NCBI GenBank assembly: GCA_035235625.1
Contig: CP141141.1
Location: 7,058,968-7,122,967, forward strand
DNA length: 64,000 nucleotides
DNA from: Saururus chinensis
Lineage: Eukaryota > Streptophyta > Magnoliopsida > Piperales > Saururaceae
Reading direction: 5' to 3'
Part shown: positions 46,156 to 58,691 of the stretch, piece after piece
How the letters are laid out: every line of letters begins with the position of its first letter
How positions within the stretch are numbered: the stretch's first letter is position 1
Translations under genes and position numbers: made by a program
Notes under the pieces: model-generated
What the model was told of the DNA's origin: nothing
Databases searched by the model: none
What the model saw: the letters and a program-made list of their open reading frames with translations, nothing else

Positions 46156-48371
46156 AATTTTGTGAAAATGACTTATTTTGTGAATTTTTAGCCATTATTT
46201 ATTCTTTTTTCATGATTCTAATGCTTTATGACTATGATGATTTAGGAATACTTATAATTGTCACCTTAATTGCATATAAAACTTCTTTAGATTGTGATTT
46301 AGTTTAAGCATGAAGATGACTATATTTGTCTAGGTTTTACATGATACTCTACTTATTTTAAATTTGTATTTCAATAATTCTTCGTATTTACTCTATGATT
46401 CCTATATATTATAATTCATGATGAATTATGAATACTTGCATATGTCACATTATGTAACGTCTAGGAATTTTCTAAATTCCTGAAGTCGACTACCAAAATT
46501 AGGGTGTTGGACCCCTTGACCTTCTTGTGAGAATAACTTGATCATCAGTTGAAAATGATGATTGAAACTATTTGGATGTAAAGTAGACAGAAAGAGCTTC
46601 GAAATGCCACCAAGAACGCGGGAATTGGAGTTTGGATGAGGGAGATATCACCATTCGAAGTTATGTATAGTGCGCTAGACCTATTTACTCGAATTGGATG
46701 CGTAAATTGGCCGTTTAAGTCACTTTACAGTCCTGATTATTTATGCTGATGAAAATTAATAAAAAAATAGGCCCAAGTAGCCTATTTAGCCAGACTCCTA
46801 AAGGGATTATGAACCTTAATCCCTATGCCTATAAAAAGGCTAATTAGGGCACAATTAAAAGAGAATTTTTTAGCCTTTGGACCATGAAGGGAAGGAGGAA
46901 GAGTTGCCAATAGAATTTTTCGGCGAGGATTTGGCAGCGGTGGATCAACGACAACTCGGCCATTGAGGTAAGATTTCGAATCAAGATTAGTGGGGAATTC
47001 GTTAGCTAATTTTAATAGAAAGAGTGAGTTTTACAAAATATTGTTCATGTAAACAACATTTTGATTTTCGGTTGCTGGCCCCATCGTAGGACAGGGGCCG
47101 TAGGTGGAGGCCCTAGCACCGGAGGCCTTGGAGGCGGCAGATTGGCTGCTACTGTGCAGGCCGCTAGGTCATTGTAGAGAAAAAAAATAAGGATAGCAGT
47201 ACAGTGGCACGATGCAGCCCCCGGTCAGAGGCGGGTCCTGGGTTGCCGGAATCGCTAGATGATGGCAATCCGATCAAGCTTGGCCCATCGTCCGACTGTG
47301 GCGGCTTGCCGTCGCAGCGCCTCAGGCGAATAAAAAAAAGAAAAGAAAAAAAACCCCTTTTTGCACCAGTCAGCCACCGAACAGCGACGGGTCTGGGTTG
47401 GTCAGAATTGTCGTCAATCTGCGATTTGATTCCACCTAGCCCTCGCTACATGGCGGTGGCGCCGCCAGAGGCCAGTCAGCCTTTGGCCAATTTTGAATCG
47501 GGTTCAATTTTGGGCCGGGCCGAGTGACCTGACCCCTTTGGCCCAAAGGGGAGTGAACTGGGTCCGGTTTAGGGGCTAAAAGCGTAAAAAAAATTCTATA
47601 AAATTAATCATGTACCTAGAGAGGGGTTGGAGTGTTCTGACCAAGTTTTAGACCCAATAAAAACCCCAGAGACTATAAAATGACCTTTTTACCCATTATA
47701 GTTAAATTACCGTATGAAAACTATTTACCCGACTTAGGGGCTCCGGTTTAGTGGCCTACGAGTGATCTTAAAAATTGAAAAAATTCTCAGTAATATTTTA
47801 ATGGGTAACCTAAATATAGGCCAAACCGCATGGTGGAAAAAAATCCTAGTGAGTGGGTAATTGCCCGTTTTGCCCATAGGGTTAATCATAAACTGTTAGG
47901 CAAACCTGGGTTGGTTCAAGGGGTTCACGACCCCATCACACATCAGGAAAATTACACAATCTATGAAGTCAAGTAGTACCCTTGAGTTCAATTTTGGACC
48001 CATTGGATGCTAATAAGGCCTTAAACTAAATGACAAAAATACCCTTATGAGCGGACGACTTACATTCGTGTGAATGGAAGCGCAAGTCAATTTGAGAGTG
48101 CAGCCTTGGGAGAAGGCAATGACTTAAAATCAATAGAGGGGTAGTGAAATGACCAGAATGACCCAAAGGAGGGTATCATACCCTAAGTGGTAAAAGTACC
48201 CTAATGCCCTTAGGGGCAATATATTCTGTTTTGCCAAAATATATGACCTCAATAACTAAACATTAGGTACCCTATAGTGATGTTAAATAGCTTCAAAAGG
48301 AAGGGGTGTGACCAGTAAGTGATACAAAGACCTTGTCAGGTCACAGTGTCACAGGAAACAAGGGGAATAAC

Positions 48372-50039
48372 TGTAACGCTCCTCGTATTTTTGAATAAAA
48401 GAAAACAATTGAAAACGTAACAAAATTTAATTACAATTGCCAAGGATCACCGTGTACTAAAACAGTAATTACAACATACTTTGTATTATACAAAGATTGT
48501 CCAAAATTAGGCATCACGTGCCTTTGTACATTGGTCAATACAATAATTTACATAAGTACAAAAACAGTAATACAAAACTTGTAATTTAAGGAAACCCTTC
48601 GTCGACTCCTTCAGAATTGAGTGAAACACCTGCAGAGTCTGAGGGTGGGTGAGTAAATTTATACTCAGTAGGTCGAATTAAGTTCTAAGAATATGCTTCG
48701 TGCACATGCCATTTATCTTTTTGGAAATCCTTCGAAAAACCTGAAAACACGATCACAGAACGTCGCGATACCAGACGACTTACACCCGCGCCCATGGGGC
48801 GACGCGAGACTGAAAGGATGGGATTTACCCATGACATCCCAATCCTGTGCGCGCCAAATGCCAAATTTGGCGGTATCCAAAATCATAATAATTCTTAGCT
48901 CCGAAGAACCGAGAACTATCCAGACGGCACGATTGCCCAAAACTCGGAGAAATTTTTGAAAGGAGGAGATGATTTCGAAGTCAGAGCTTTTGTTTTCATA
49001 AAGTAATAGAAAAACTTTTAGTAAAACTTTAGCGAGTCAAAATCTCGGCATACGATTAGAATTTAAAACTACCTACCTATAACACGTGCGAAATCTCCTC
49101 GTAGCGTAAAGAGAGTCCCGCCTTAATATATCAGCCTTCGAGCGAGAATTTCGGCAGAATAACCACTCCAACATGTAGAATGCCCTTGATTTAGTAGGGT
49201 AGGGCTTTGGAACGGGTTAAAAAGGTTTAGGAATGACCCAGAAACAGTAAAAAGATGAAAAAAAGAAGATTAGGGAAGGGGCACGTTTTTCGAGGTCTTA
49301 GAGGGGTCGTCTTGAGAAAGTAACACTTCCGGTGCGTAGAGCACCCTTGAATTAGTAGGAAACGGGTCTTGAAACGTGAAAATCGGACTTAAAATGGGTC
49401 GGGAATGGTGAAAACAGTGAAGGGGGCTGAAAATCGGATGTGGGTGAAGAAGTGGCCGGAAAGGGTATATATAGGCGGTGGAGGGGAATATTCCGGTGGG
49501 CGCCGCCGCCGGAACAGGTGGGCGCCCACCGGCGCCGCCAGGAAAACCGGCCGGTGCCCACTGGCGCCGGCGAAACGGGGGTCGCGCGTGATGAACGCGC
49601 GTTCGTCACCGCGAACGCGCGGTTCGACGCGCGCGATGCGCGCGTTCGGCATGCGCCGTGCAGCACATGCCGCGCGTTGTGCTGCGCCGCGCCGCGCCGA
49701 AAAATAAAATATTATTTTTAATTTAAAAAAATCCAAAATTCCAAAAATTCTAAAAATCGTAACTTCCTATCCCGAACTCCGATTTGCACGTTCTTGGTAC
49801 CGTTGAGTTCGTATTCACGAGCCCTACGATACAAGACTATTTAAGAACTGATCCACTTAAATTTCGAAAGTGGGTCCCGCCGGTCAACCACGTTCCCCGA
49901 GGTCGTAACTTTTGCTCCCGACCTCTGATCTTCGCGTTTTAAGACTTGTTACGCTCGTCTCCACGAGCTCTAACTAAAACTTAAGAAAATTATAAACAAA
50001 ATATGTAAGAAGATCGTGTTAGAAATTAGGGTCATTACA
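48372..50039 (-). mobile_element. Solo LTR (1.67 kb), innermost of three nested LTRs
   Basis: Bounded by TGTAACGCTCC and GGGTCATTACA with a perfect 5-bp ATAAC target duplication (48367-48371 and 50040-50044). On the minus strand a TATA-like CCTATATATACCC lies at about 49465-49477, supporting that orientation. No internal coding region is seen. Its sequence differs from the host LTR, so it is another LTR family or subfamily and the youngest of the three layers. Confidence 0.85.
49545..49705. repeat. CpG-dense palindromic stretch within the innermost LTR
   Basis: About 160 bases crowded with CGCG and GCGCG, including self-complementary blocks such as GAACGCGCGTTC and GCGCGCGATGCGCGCG. Frames on both strands are open only because of the composition. 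Confidence 0.7.
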
Positions 50040-53000
50040 ATAACCCTAATTCTTAAGGTTTAAGACAGTGTATTACACATATCTACAAGCAGTGTAGAAA
50101 TCCACTTAGGTATTATATACATAACTCGCGTGATGTGTTAGAGTTTATTACACTTTCGGGCTTGAATTCGCTGAGCCCTAGCCCTGTAAATGAGTGGAAT
50201 GGGCATTCGTTTATTATTTATGCACTTGTATGTCTGCATATTATTTATGTTGCTTAATTTGTTGCATGCTTTTATTATTGATGCGTTAAGTTATATCAGT
50301 AATGTAAGGTTAATAAAAACTAATAAAGAGATATTAGTTATTGGATTGGGGGGAGAACAACTAACCAGATAAAAACTAAAATACCCTCAATGGGGCTTGG
50401 AACCGATTTATGGACTGAACGGGGCCCTGACATAGAATTTACCTTGGTTAATAAATCGATGGTGGTTATTAGATGTTCTTTGAGTCATAGCTCAGTAGAT
50501 GAGCTATTTATTGGGCCGATTTACAAGGTGAAGAGGGCCCAAATGGTTGGGCGAATACTTGACTGAATGATAATAATCTAGTTTAAGTTTGAATGTTTGG
50601 GGGAGTCAATGGTCGTAGGGACCTGAGATTTCTATGGCTGCATTTGTAATATTTTAGAAGATATTTTCTCCCTGAGTTGGGGAATGGTGAAGATTGTAAT
50701 ATGCTTCTTCATCGCCACGACTATTTGGGCATTTACTAGAAGGTCTTTACTGCAGGTCTCCCACAGGTCTTCCCATAACCATATAATACGTACGAAAAGC
50801 AGAGTTGTATGAGCATCATAGAAGACTTGTGCTTCTTGTCGATCTATGTCAATGAGCATAGTTGGGATCTTCTTCTCTCTATTCATGGCAAGCTATTGAG
50901 AGTCTTGGGGATTTAGGTCAAGCGGCTCTTCAGTAGTCTACTCCAATGTTGGAGTCCTATGTTTGGGTGTTTCTTTGAGGGTCGAGTTATCTCCAAGTGA
51001 GCACATATTATATTAAACCTAGAGTTAGGTTTAAACGATGAAGGGTATTAATTATTGAACAACTTGTGAAATAATTAATAATATTATTTGATATTACTTA
51101 TTTAATTAAACAAATAAAATGATTAAAGGACTTGCATAAAATATAGGTTGCTTTAAAATACTTAAACATTGTATATGTGATGCTATATTTCTTAGGATAG
51201 TGTAGATTTCTAGGCAGAACTACATTTCGATCCGATCTTATTGAAAACATTAGAGATGTTGTCTGATGAGTACGTAGGCAACAATATCGAGTGATGTTGG
51301 CCCGATCAAAAAAATATTAATAAAATCTTTTGTCCCTTTGTAAGATCTTCTTCTGTGAACAGAGAGGTTCCATTGTTGTTGTTGTTGTCGTGGTTATTTG
51401 GTTTGGTTGGTTACAGGTTCTTTAGGCGATGACAAATGAGACCAAGATTGTCGAGCACATGATGAAGTTATTTGTTTCTGCAACTCCAGTACATAAGTAT
51501 ATCTTTTGTGTGAGATTCAACTTAGTTATTTATTTTCAAACGGATGACAGACTTGTACTTAGATGTATGAGCTATTCTTATTGAATTTTGAGATGTGTAA
51601 TAATATTATATGATTTGATATTCATATTTGTAAACCCCAACTATCATGACCTGAATATTTAATCGAATGGTTTATTTTGTATTTAAGAAAAAAAAATTTC
51701 ATGATTTGTCATTCATATTATTAAAAAAATCTGGGTCGTGACGCATTAATTATAGATGAATCATATATTTCACACGTTTTAGCTCAAATATGAGCGCGAT
51801 AATGTATATATATTTTTACTTATGCTTATATAATTTTATTTGTTACAAATGGATCATGTTTCATGCGTATTAGGACTAATTAGAGTATGTTTACCTATGT
51901 TTGTATTAATTAAACATTGCTCACGTATGTATTATGTCGCATGCATCATAAGGATGACTTGTAAGCGAAGATTATTTGTGTTTAACTATGATTTATCAAT
52001 TGGATGGATGTCATAGTTTTCTAGATTAGTCGTATCGGAGGTTCATCAAATTGGTTTTATGTCCAAAAGGACAGGGTTTTAGTCCATTTGAGGACAAATT
52101 TCTTCCCTAGGTGAGAATAATGGAATGATATAATAAGTTAAATTGATGTGTTATCTTGACAGAAGATTCTATGTATGCACCGGCTTACAAGGGGGTACTT
52201 CCCTGTTAGGGATATACCTAAACTACTTAAGACTTTCTTGTTATGATTTTCAGGGTGAGCAAGTATGCTAGTTCTGCGGCTAGGATAAGCAGGGTTGTTT
52301 TCTTAATTATGAGATATTTACCAAATGATGGATGTGTGTATAAATTATAATGTTCATTGACACAACTTGTATAAAGACAATGATATATGTAATACATGGT
52401 ACCTATGAAATGATTATCATTCAACATTTAGGATAAAATGTGGTTTGAAATAGGGTGGATGTGAATATTGATATTTTATGCAAGATGTGAATGAACCATG
52501 AAATTTAAATGACTTCACATAGTGTGCATGTGTATTATAAATTGTGTTATGAATTTTGAATGAACATATGATGCACAGGTGGTGTGGATGCGTATATAAA
52601 ATGTGATTTATTTCATGAAGCATGGTGTAGAGAATATATATGTGATACATGTTTAAATTGAAAATATGTGTGGTGTTATCATAAGCTTATGTTTCATTTT
52701 AAAATCTTTATTAAGCTAAGTTCACCATTTTTTTTGTGATTTTATTTTGGGGTTGTATGTTATGTTATGCAGGTGCTTCGGACAATTTTTATATTGAGCT
52801 TGAGGATGGGCATGAGCCGTAAGAGGGGGAACTAGGTGTTTGAATTGTTTTAGACTTGTCACATGATATGATGATCTTATACTTAGATTTCATATTTTAG
52901 ATATCCTATGATGGCTTAGATATGTTACCGCCTTAGGGTTTGAGACTATGTTCATTTTAAATATTGTGGATATTGTGTTGGACTAAGATTGTCAATTAAG

Positions 53001-53156
53001 TTTTTTTTACCTTTCTTTATTTGCTTTTGTACAAAGGGCACATGCTGTGTACTTTGATGAAAAAAACCCAATATGAATCAATCTTCCACATCGTTGCACC
53101 GCATCCCCCCTTCTTAAACCAGGTTTTGGTTAAAGGGGGTGTGGCGGGGCATGACA

Positions 53157-53927
53157 AGTAAGTTTTTTGTATAATAGCACAACTTTGTCCAAAAGAAAAG
53201 GAGGTTAAAGAATAATTCTTAATTCCAAACCCATGTATCCACCAACCGCCATCCACCGCATACACTCCTCCACCATCCTGTCCCCAATTACCTTCCCCTT
53301 CTCATTGTCATATGTCATTTCCACCACTGTCAATGCAACACTTCAGGTTTCACCACTTCTATGGCTCCACCCATGCCTCAATTGTGGAAGCAAGGTCCCA
53401 TGCCAAACCCTTGCTTCCATGGTTGGGTGGTGGAGGTAATGCCGACCATTGAAATCAATGGCAAAGAAGCTGGTAAGCCTCCTGCTTGTGTGTAGGGATG
53501 CCACTCAGGTCAGGTATATAGTAAAATCCAACCTAACCCTAATGAGTCAGGTTTGAATTTTAAAATTAAACCCGAATAACTATTCAGGTTGGATTTGGGT
53601 TTTAGGTGATCCAATCCAACCCGACTAGAATAAAATTATAAATATAAAATTTTATTTTTTTTATATATTTTAATATTATTTTTTTAAAAAAAAATTAAAT
53701 ATTATTTTTTATTCTAAATAGGTCAAGTTCATGTTATAATTGTTCTAAATGATATCGGGTTTTGGTTTGGCAAAACCCAACCCAACGACATCCCTACTTG
53801 TGTGAGAGGTGGAGCAACACCATAGTGAGGGATATGAATGAGCTTGTTTTAAACAATTCTGGAATATACATATATACTTTATAAATAAGTTGTTTCTTCA
53901 CCTTTTTTAGAAAGAGTCATAAGAGAA
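53157..53927. other. Spacer between two LTR blocks
   Basis: No gene recognised. It contains an AT-rich stretch and repeated AACCCAACCCGA-type blocks. Confidence 0.35.
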
Positions 53928-54572
53928 TGTAACGCCCGAGATTTTTCACACATTTTCCTTAAAATTCACGGAAAATTTTTTCAATATAACGTCTGTAAAT
54001 CGGAGGAAAAATGACGAAACCAAAACCTGATAAAACAGTTTATAATTTAAAATATTAAACATCCACATACGGTCAATCATCGTACGGCCAAAGCAAATAT
54101 CATCAGGCGCTACTCGAAAACACACATACGAATAAATTTGCTATGATCATAGACTTTTAAATACAAATCACTCTCCCAGGCATCCCTGAGTACAAGTCCC
54201 ATAACAGTCCACTGACTGATCCAAATGAAAGTCCAGAATAAACATCTTATGTTCTCATCTCACCCAATACAGGAGATCGTGACACAAATAAACTCGCAGA
54301 GAGTCAAGCAGATACCTGAGTCAACGGGAATCAATCCACCGTTGAAACGAGCGTCCATTACCAGGAGCTCTCCGCACAACCTGCAAAACCTCCCGTACAA
54401 CGGGGCTAAAAATAGTAGGGTGAGTATTTTCATACTCAGTAGGAAAATACCTAGTAGGGGAAATCCCAAACAGTGAACTCCAAGTTCAAAAATGCATGCA
54501 TCATGCAACTCAAACATGAAGCAATCAACATAATATAATCATATCGTGAACATACGCATACGATCATACTAA

Positions 54573-54712
54573 ATGCACTATCGTGCCAAAGACATACCAA
54601 ATGCACCACCGTGCCAAAATCATATCAAGGCATCATCGTGCCAGAATCATACCGAAGGCACCATCGTGCCAAAATCATACCAAAGGCACCATCGTGCCAA
54701 AATCATACTATT
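54573..54712. repeat. 28-bp tandem repeat, five copies
   Basis: Units of the type GGCACCATCGTGCCAAAATC start at about 54573, 54601, 54629, 54657 and 54685. Each contains the inverted pair GGCACCATCGTGCC. Non-coding, inside the long LTR. Confidence 0.85.
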
Positions 54713-54939
54713 CAATCAACTTACACAAACACCCTTATCCAGGGTCATACAATTTACTCGTACCACCGTACGCATACTCATACAACATACGCATACTTGT
54801 ACGATCTTACTCGTACAATCGTATGCTCACTCATACAGCTTACCCATACATGTACGACCTTACTCGTACAATCAGACTCGTACGACCTTACTCGTACAGT
54901 CTGCACAAAATCATACTTATTGTCTTACTCAGAACCATA

Positions 54940-55185
54940 TTCTCACAATCGTACTCATACTCTTACAGTCGTGCTCATACTCATACGCTTACAGTCTTAC
55001 TCATACTCATACGCTTACAGTCTTACTCATACTCATACACTTACAAATTCTGCTCATACTCATACACTTACAGTCTTACTCATACTCATACACTTACAAA
55101 TCCTGCTCATACTCATACACTTACAGTCCGCTCATACACATACAGTCGTACTCACACTCATACAGTCGTACTCATAATCGTACAC
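54940..55185. repeat. 26-27-bp tandem repeat (ACTTACAGTCTTACTCATACTCAT type)
   Basis: Roughly eight units built from CTTACAGTC and TTACTCATACTCATAC, with an alternating variant CTTACAAATYCTGCTCATAC. All three plus frames are open for about 190-210 codons because the repeat lacks stops, which is not evidence for a gene. Confidence 0.85.
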
Positions 55186-55419
55186 ATATCAACGACCACT
55201 GAAGCTCATTACAACTAATAAGCTCCAGCGTCGAAATGGAAAAGAATGCCACTGGGGCAACACCTTAACCTCCGGGGAGTGACTAGACGCCATGGACTTT
55301 TCCGAAGGTAAGGCACACCAATGCTCATGGGGCCTTTGGATCAAACAGTAAGAGTAGATCCATGATACTACTTACCCGAGCGCGCAAACATAAACACCCA
55401 CACATAAGGGGTCATACAG

Positions 55420-55560
55420 TTGCCCACCATAATGGGTCTTATAGTGCCATAGAATCGCCCACCATAATGGGTCTTATAGTGCCAGAGAATTGCCCACCAT
55501 AATGGGTCTTATAGTACCATAGAATTGCCCACCATAATGGGTCTTATAGTACCATTGCCA
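55420..55560. repeat. About 36-bp tandem repeat, four copies
   Basis: The unit contains TTGCCCACCATAATGGGTCT followed by TATAGTRCCA. CCCACCATAATGGG is an inverted repeat within each unit. Confidence 0.85.
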
Positions 55561-55594
55561 CTCTTGGGCGTAAACGCATGCTGCCACTCTTGGG

Positions 55595-55860
55595 CGAAAA
55601 CATACAACGCTCTCAACAGTAGCATCAAACGTACGGGCTTACACGGCACACAGACCAAATCGAAACATACGTCGCTCTCGGCAGAGCATCGGACGTACGG
55701 GCTTATACGACACGCAGACAAAGTCAGAAACGTACATCGCTCTCAACAGAGCATCAAACGTCTGGGCTTATACAGCACGCAGACCAAATCAAAAACAATG
55801 TCGCTCTCAGCAGAGCATCAGACGTCCGGTGCCCTATATAACACACAGACAACATCCCGC
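55595..55860. repeat. About 70-bp tandem repeat, four copies
   Basis: Each unit carries CGCTCTCARCAGAGCATC, then an ACGTACGGGCTTA block and a CAGACCAAATC block. Non-coding, inside the long LTR. Confidence 0.8.
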
Positions 55861-56589
55861 AGGATAAACACCATGGCAAGACATGATAAATGCTCGGCCA
55901 ACTCATCAGCGGCCAGCTCAAACACGGAACTTAATCCGTCGAACCCTCGTGTCTCAAACTCACAACGCTATCATTAGGCGTGCTTATAATTCCAGTTTGA
56001 ATTAAGTATATTATGCGGTACAATTATGCCACACAAACTCACGGTCCTCGGCGGTCAAATCGAAGCTGAGCCCGATCCGAAACCCAAGTTCGTCAGGGCA
56101 GCAGACTTCACTTACCCGTCCACATCATGGACAAAACTCATCGTACACCAAACCCTTACAGTCTTACACTTCGCCATCCATCTTATGGCCAAAACCTTAC
56201 ACTGACATCCTCAAATAACGCTCCTCAGAGCCAACCCAGTTGTCGCCCTCTTACTTATATCTCACTTATTATACTTATTTTTCACTTCATAATCTGTACG
56301 TTATGCTTGTACAATTATGAACACTCTTACTGTCTGACAAATGCCCAACATACAATCCACCCCAAACTGATCCATTCTAATCCTTGCCCGTCATACTCAT
56401 ATCCTCTGTCATACGCTTACACAACCGCATCCAAATTCAGACAGAGCTTCACACCTCTTCTTGTCCATCGCCCATACCTCTGCCCACAAACACATACGCA
56501 CATCCAAAGCATAGGCAAAATGCCATCATACACACGTATGTCTCACACATACGTACAACATACACATACGGTCATACATACATAACTTA

Positions 56590-56775
56590 CAAACATGCAC
56601 GCTAGCCATCACTAGCACATGCATCCACACGTCAAACATGCACGCTAGCCATCACTAGCACATGCATACATCCAACGTACACGCTAGTCATCTCTAGCAC
56701 GTGCACACACACATTCATACATACTTCAAACATGCACATTAGCCATCACTAGCACGTGCATAACCCATACATAGC
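56590..56775. repeat. Tandem repeat with GCTAGCCATCACTAGC hairpin
   Basis: About four units of 45-60 bp, each with CATGCACGCTAGCCATCAC then TAGCACATGCAT, an imperfect dyad. Fifth tandem array in the same LTR. Confidence 0.75.
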
Positions 56776-58691
56776 ATACTGACATATTTGCTAGCCATCG
56801 CCGGCCGCATACATAATCCACATCCATAAAACGTGCATACATCTCATGCATATCAATCATACCATACAATCATGCTTACACGCACATCATGCAATCGGAT
56901 CGTTACTTAACATCCAAGCATGGAATCATACAATCCTAGCACGCTGCTACTCATTCAAAGCATGCTTCATGAATTTACGAGTTCAAAGCTCCCCTACCTC
57001 GTAATCATGACGTTCGATGGCGAGCACACGACGGTGGCAGCGTCGGCGGCGGAGTTGGCGGTCAAACCGTTGCCTAGCTGAGAGAGCTGCTGTCCCGAGG
57101 ATTTTAGGATGCGCCGGAACTATCACGGCCAAACAGAGTGTCAGAACTCAAAGCGGTAAAACCCGCGATCCACGGCGGCACACCAGGGCGGCCGGGAGAA
57201 AAGTCGTGCCAACATAAGTGGCGGTGCGATCAGATGTCAAGGGTGTACACTCTGAAGATCAGCCGGTGGCTAAGACGTGCACAGCCGGCCACAAGACGTC
57301 GAAATCGGCCGTGGACAGCACCCAACGGCAACGATTCCAGTCAACAAAGGCCCACATAAGGGCGGAGAGCGTGGGGCAACGCTCGAGAACCAAAGGAAAG
57401 GTGGAGGACAGCTCTAGTGGTCAACTCCACTCGGTGGCAAAGCCAACCGATGGTTAGGCGGCACGAATGCGGCGCCTAAACCCAGAAGTACACGCGTGGC
57501 TACATGCGCACGCGGCCCAAAAGGGCGGGGGAAATGGGCTGAACTGAGGCGACTCATGGCCCACAAAAGCCAACCGGGCTAAGGCCCTAGCGGTGGCCAA
57601 TCTAAGTGGCGACATCGCCGATCGCCACCCACAACCAATACCCATGGTGCGGGCGGCTGTGCATCTCGCACGGTATAGGGCAAATGACAAGCGGCCCATT
57701 CCGAGCGGTAATATAATTAGACCAAGTGGGGCTGACCCTCACCGCCGCCGAGCCGGGCAGAGCCCATAATGGCCAAATAGCATACGGCTCGCCGATGACC
57801 ACGGCCCAAGACGCACCCAAAGCATCTAATCGGGCGGAGCAAGGCAATAGGGGCGAGGTGGGGTCGGAAACGGCAACCCCCTACCGACACTGGGTCGAGG
57901 TAGGCTGGATAGAGTCCATCCGATGGCCGGACGACAACCGGAAACACACCGGCGTCCAAAACATCCCACGGACAGTGAGATGTGAATAGTAACAAAAACC
58001 CGACCAAAAGATCGGTAGCTCACCACGGAGCGAAGAAAGCATGGCGGCGGCTCCGGCCGGTGTCTATGGGTTCCTAGCGGCCAACTAAACATAAGTCTAG
58101 TTGAGAGCGGCCGCAAACGATGTCAAAATCGTACACCCATAGTGCAAAAACGGGATTGAAGGAGAGAAAAACCCGAAAAAAGGTTCGGTACCTCGTGGAT
58201 GAGCGAAGAGGCCGTGGCGGCGGTCATGGCCGGTACCTACGGACTCGTGGCGGTGAGGCAAAGCGGATCCTGACAAGAATCAACGGAATCCGACGACGGA
58301 GGAGGGAGAACGGAGCGACCGGATATGCCCTTGGGTTTTCTCTTCTCCTCTCTGGACGTGAAATTTCTTCTGTAAGTTTCTGGAACGAAACTTACTGGAG
58401 ATGGCTTTTTAAGCCGTGATTTTACTATTCACCTTTTTTATTTTTACATCTATGTCCCCAATGCGCGTTAACTCACTGGTTACGCGCTATAGCTCCAAAC
58501 TTCGCGCCGTAAGCGCGCAGCAAGGCCTGTGGCCCACGACTAAGCCCCACACCCGACTCTACGGGTATAAATACGGGGAAAAGACACAAATACCCATACG
58601 CTGAAACGTCACATTTTCCTGCCAAAAATGACCAGAAAAATGGCAGAAAAATCCCAAAAAATTGTAGAAAAATCGGGGACCTTACAGAGAA

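Larger units (their letters stand above)
46453..51743 (+). mobile_element. Solo LTR, Tekay/Del-like, nested in the outer LTR
   Basis: It starts TGTAACGTCTAGG and ends at CTGGGTCGTGACG, flanked by a 5-bp CATTA target duplication (46448-46452 and 51744-51748). It is homologous in reverse orientation to the solo LTR at 26005-29860 (shared blocks include AAAGTAGACAGAAA and ACAAAATAAACCATTCG). A TATA-like CTATAAAAAGG at about 46830 supports the plus orientation. Without its own insertion (48372-50039) it is about 3.6 kb. No gag or pol is present. Clear divergence from its relative indicates that neither is very recent. Confidence 0.82.
44945..53156 (+). mobile_element. Probable outer solo LTR (about 2.9 kb without nested insertion)
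   Basis: TGTAAGATCCAAATT at 44945 and GGCGGGGCATGACA ending at 53156 look like the ends of the TGTAACG...GGGTCRTGACA LTR family. Between them lies the inserted LTR at 46453-51743. A trace resembling the 3' end of gypsy pol (GAGGACAAATTTCTTCC, about 52073) complicates a pure solo-LTR reading. No matching 5-bp target duplication was found at these ends, so the borders are tentative. Confidence 0.45.
53928..58686 (-). mobile_element. Very long solo LTR (4.76 kb) with internal tandem arrays
   Basis: It starts TGTAACGCCCGAG and ends GGGGACCTTACA, flanked by a perfect 5-bp GAGAA target duplication (53923-53927 and 58687-58691). No gag or pol sequence is inside, so it is a solo LTR, unusually long for any plant LTR family. 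The minus orientation is suggested by GGCTTTTTAAGCC, a possible TATA region, near 58405-58415, and by the CCTACTGAGTATGAAAATAC block shared in style with the LTR at 48372. It carries five separate tandem arrays. The GC-rich segment at about 57000-58300 has open frames in several phases with no domain. Confidence 0.85.

Noticed and set aside
49352-49736. Overlapping arginine-rich frames on both strands
   Set aside because: CpG-dense palindromic block inside a solo LTR; no domain, start context or conservation visible.
54573-55218. Three overlapping plus-strand frames of 188-211 codons
   Set aside because: All come from tandem repeats without stop codons inside a solo LTR; three open frames over the same bases argue against coding.
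57017-58419. Several GC-rich frames of 60-100 codons
   Set aside because: They lie within a solo LTR, overlap on both strands and show no known motif.
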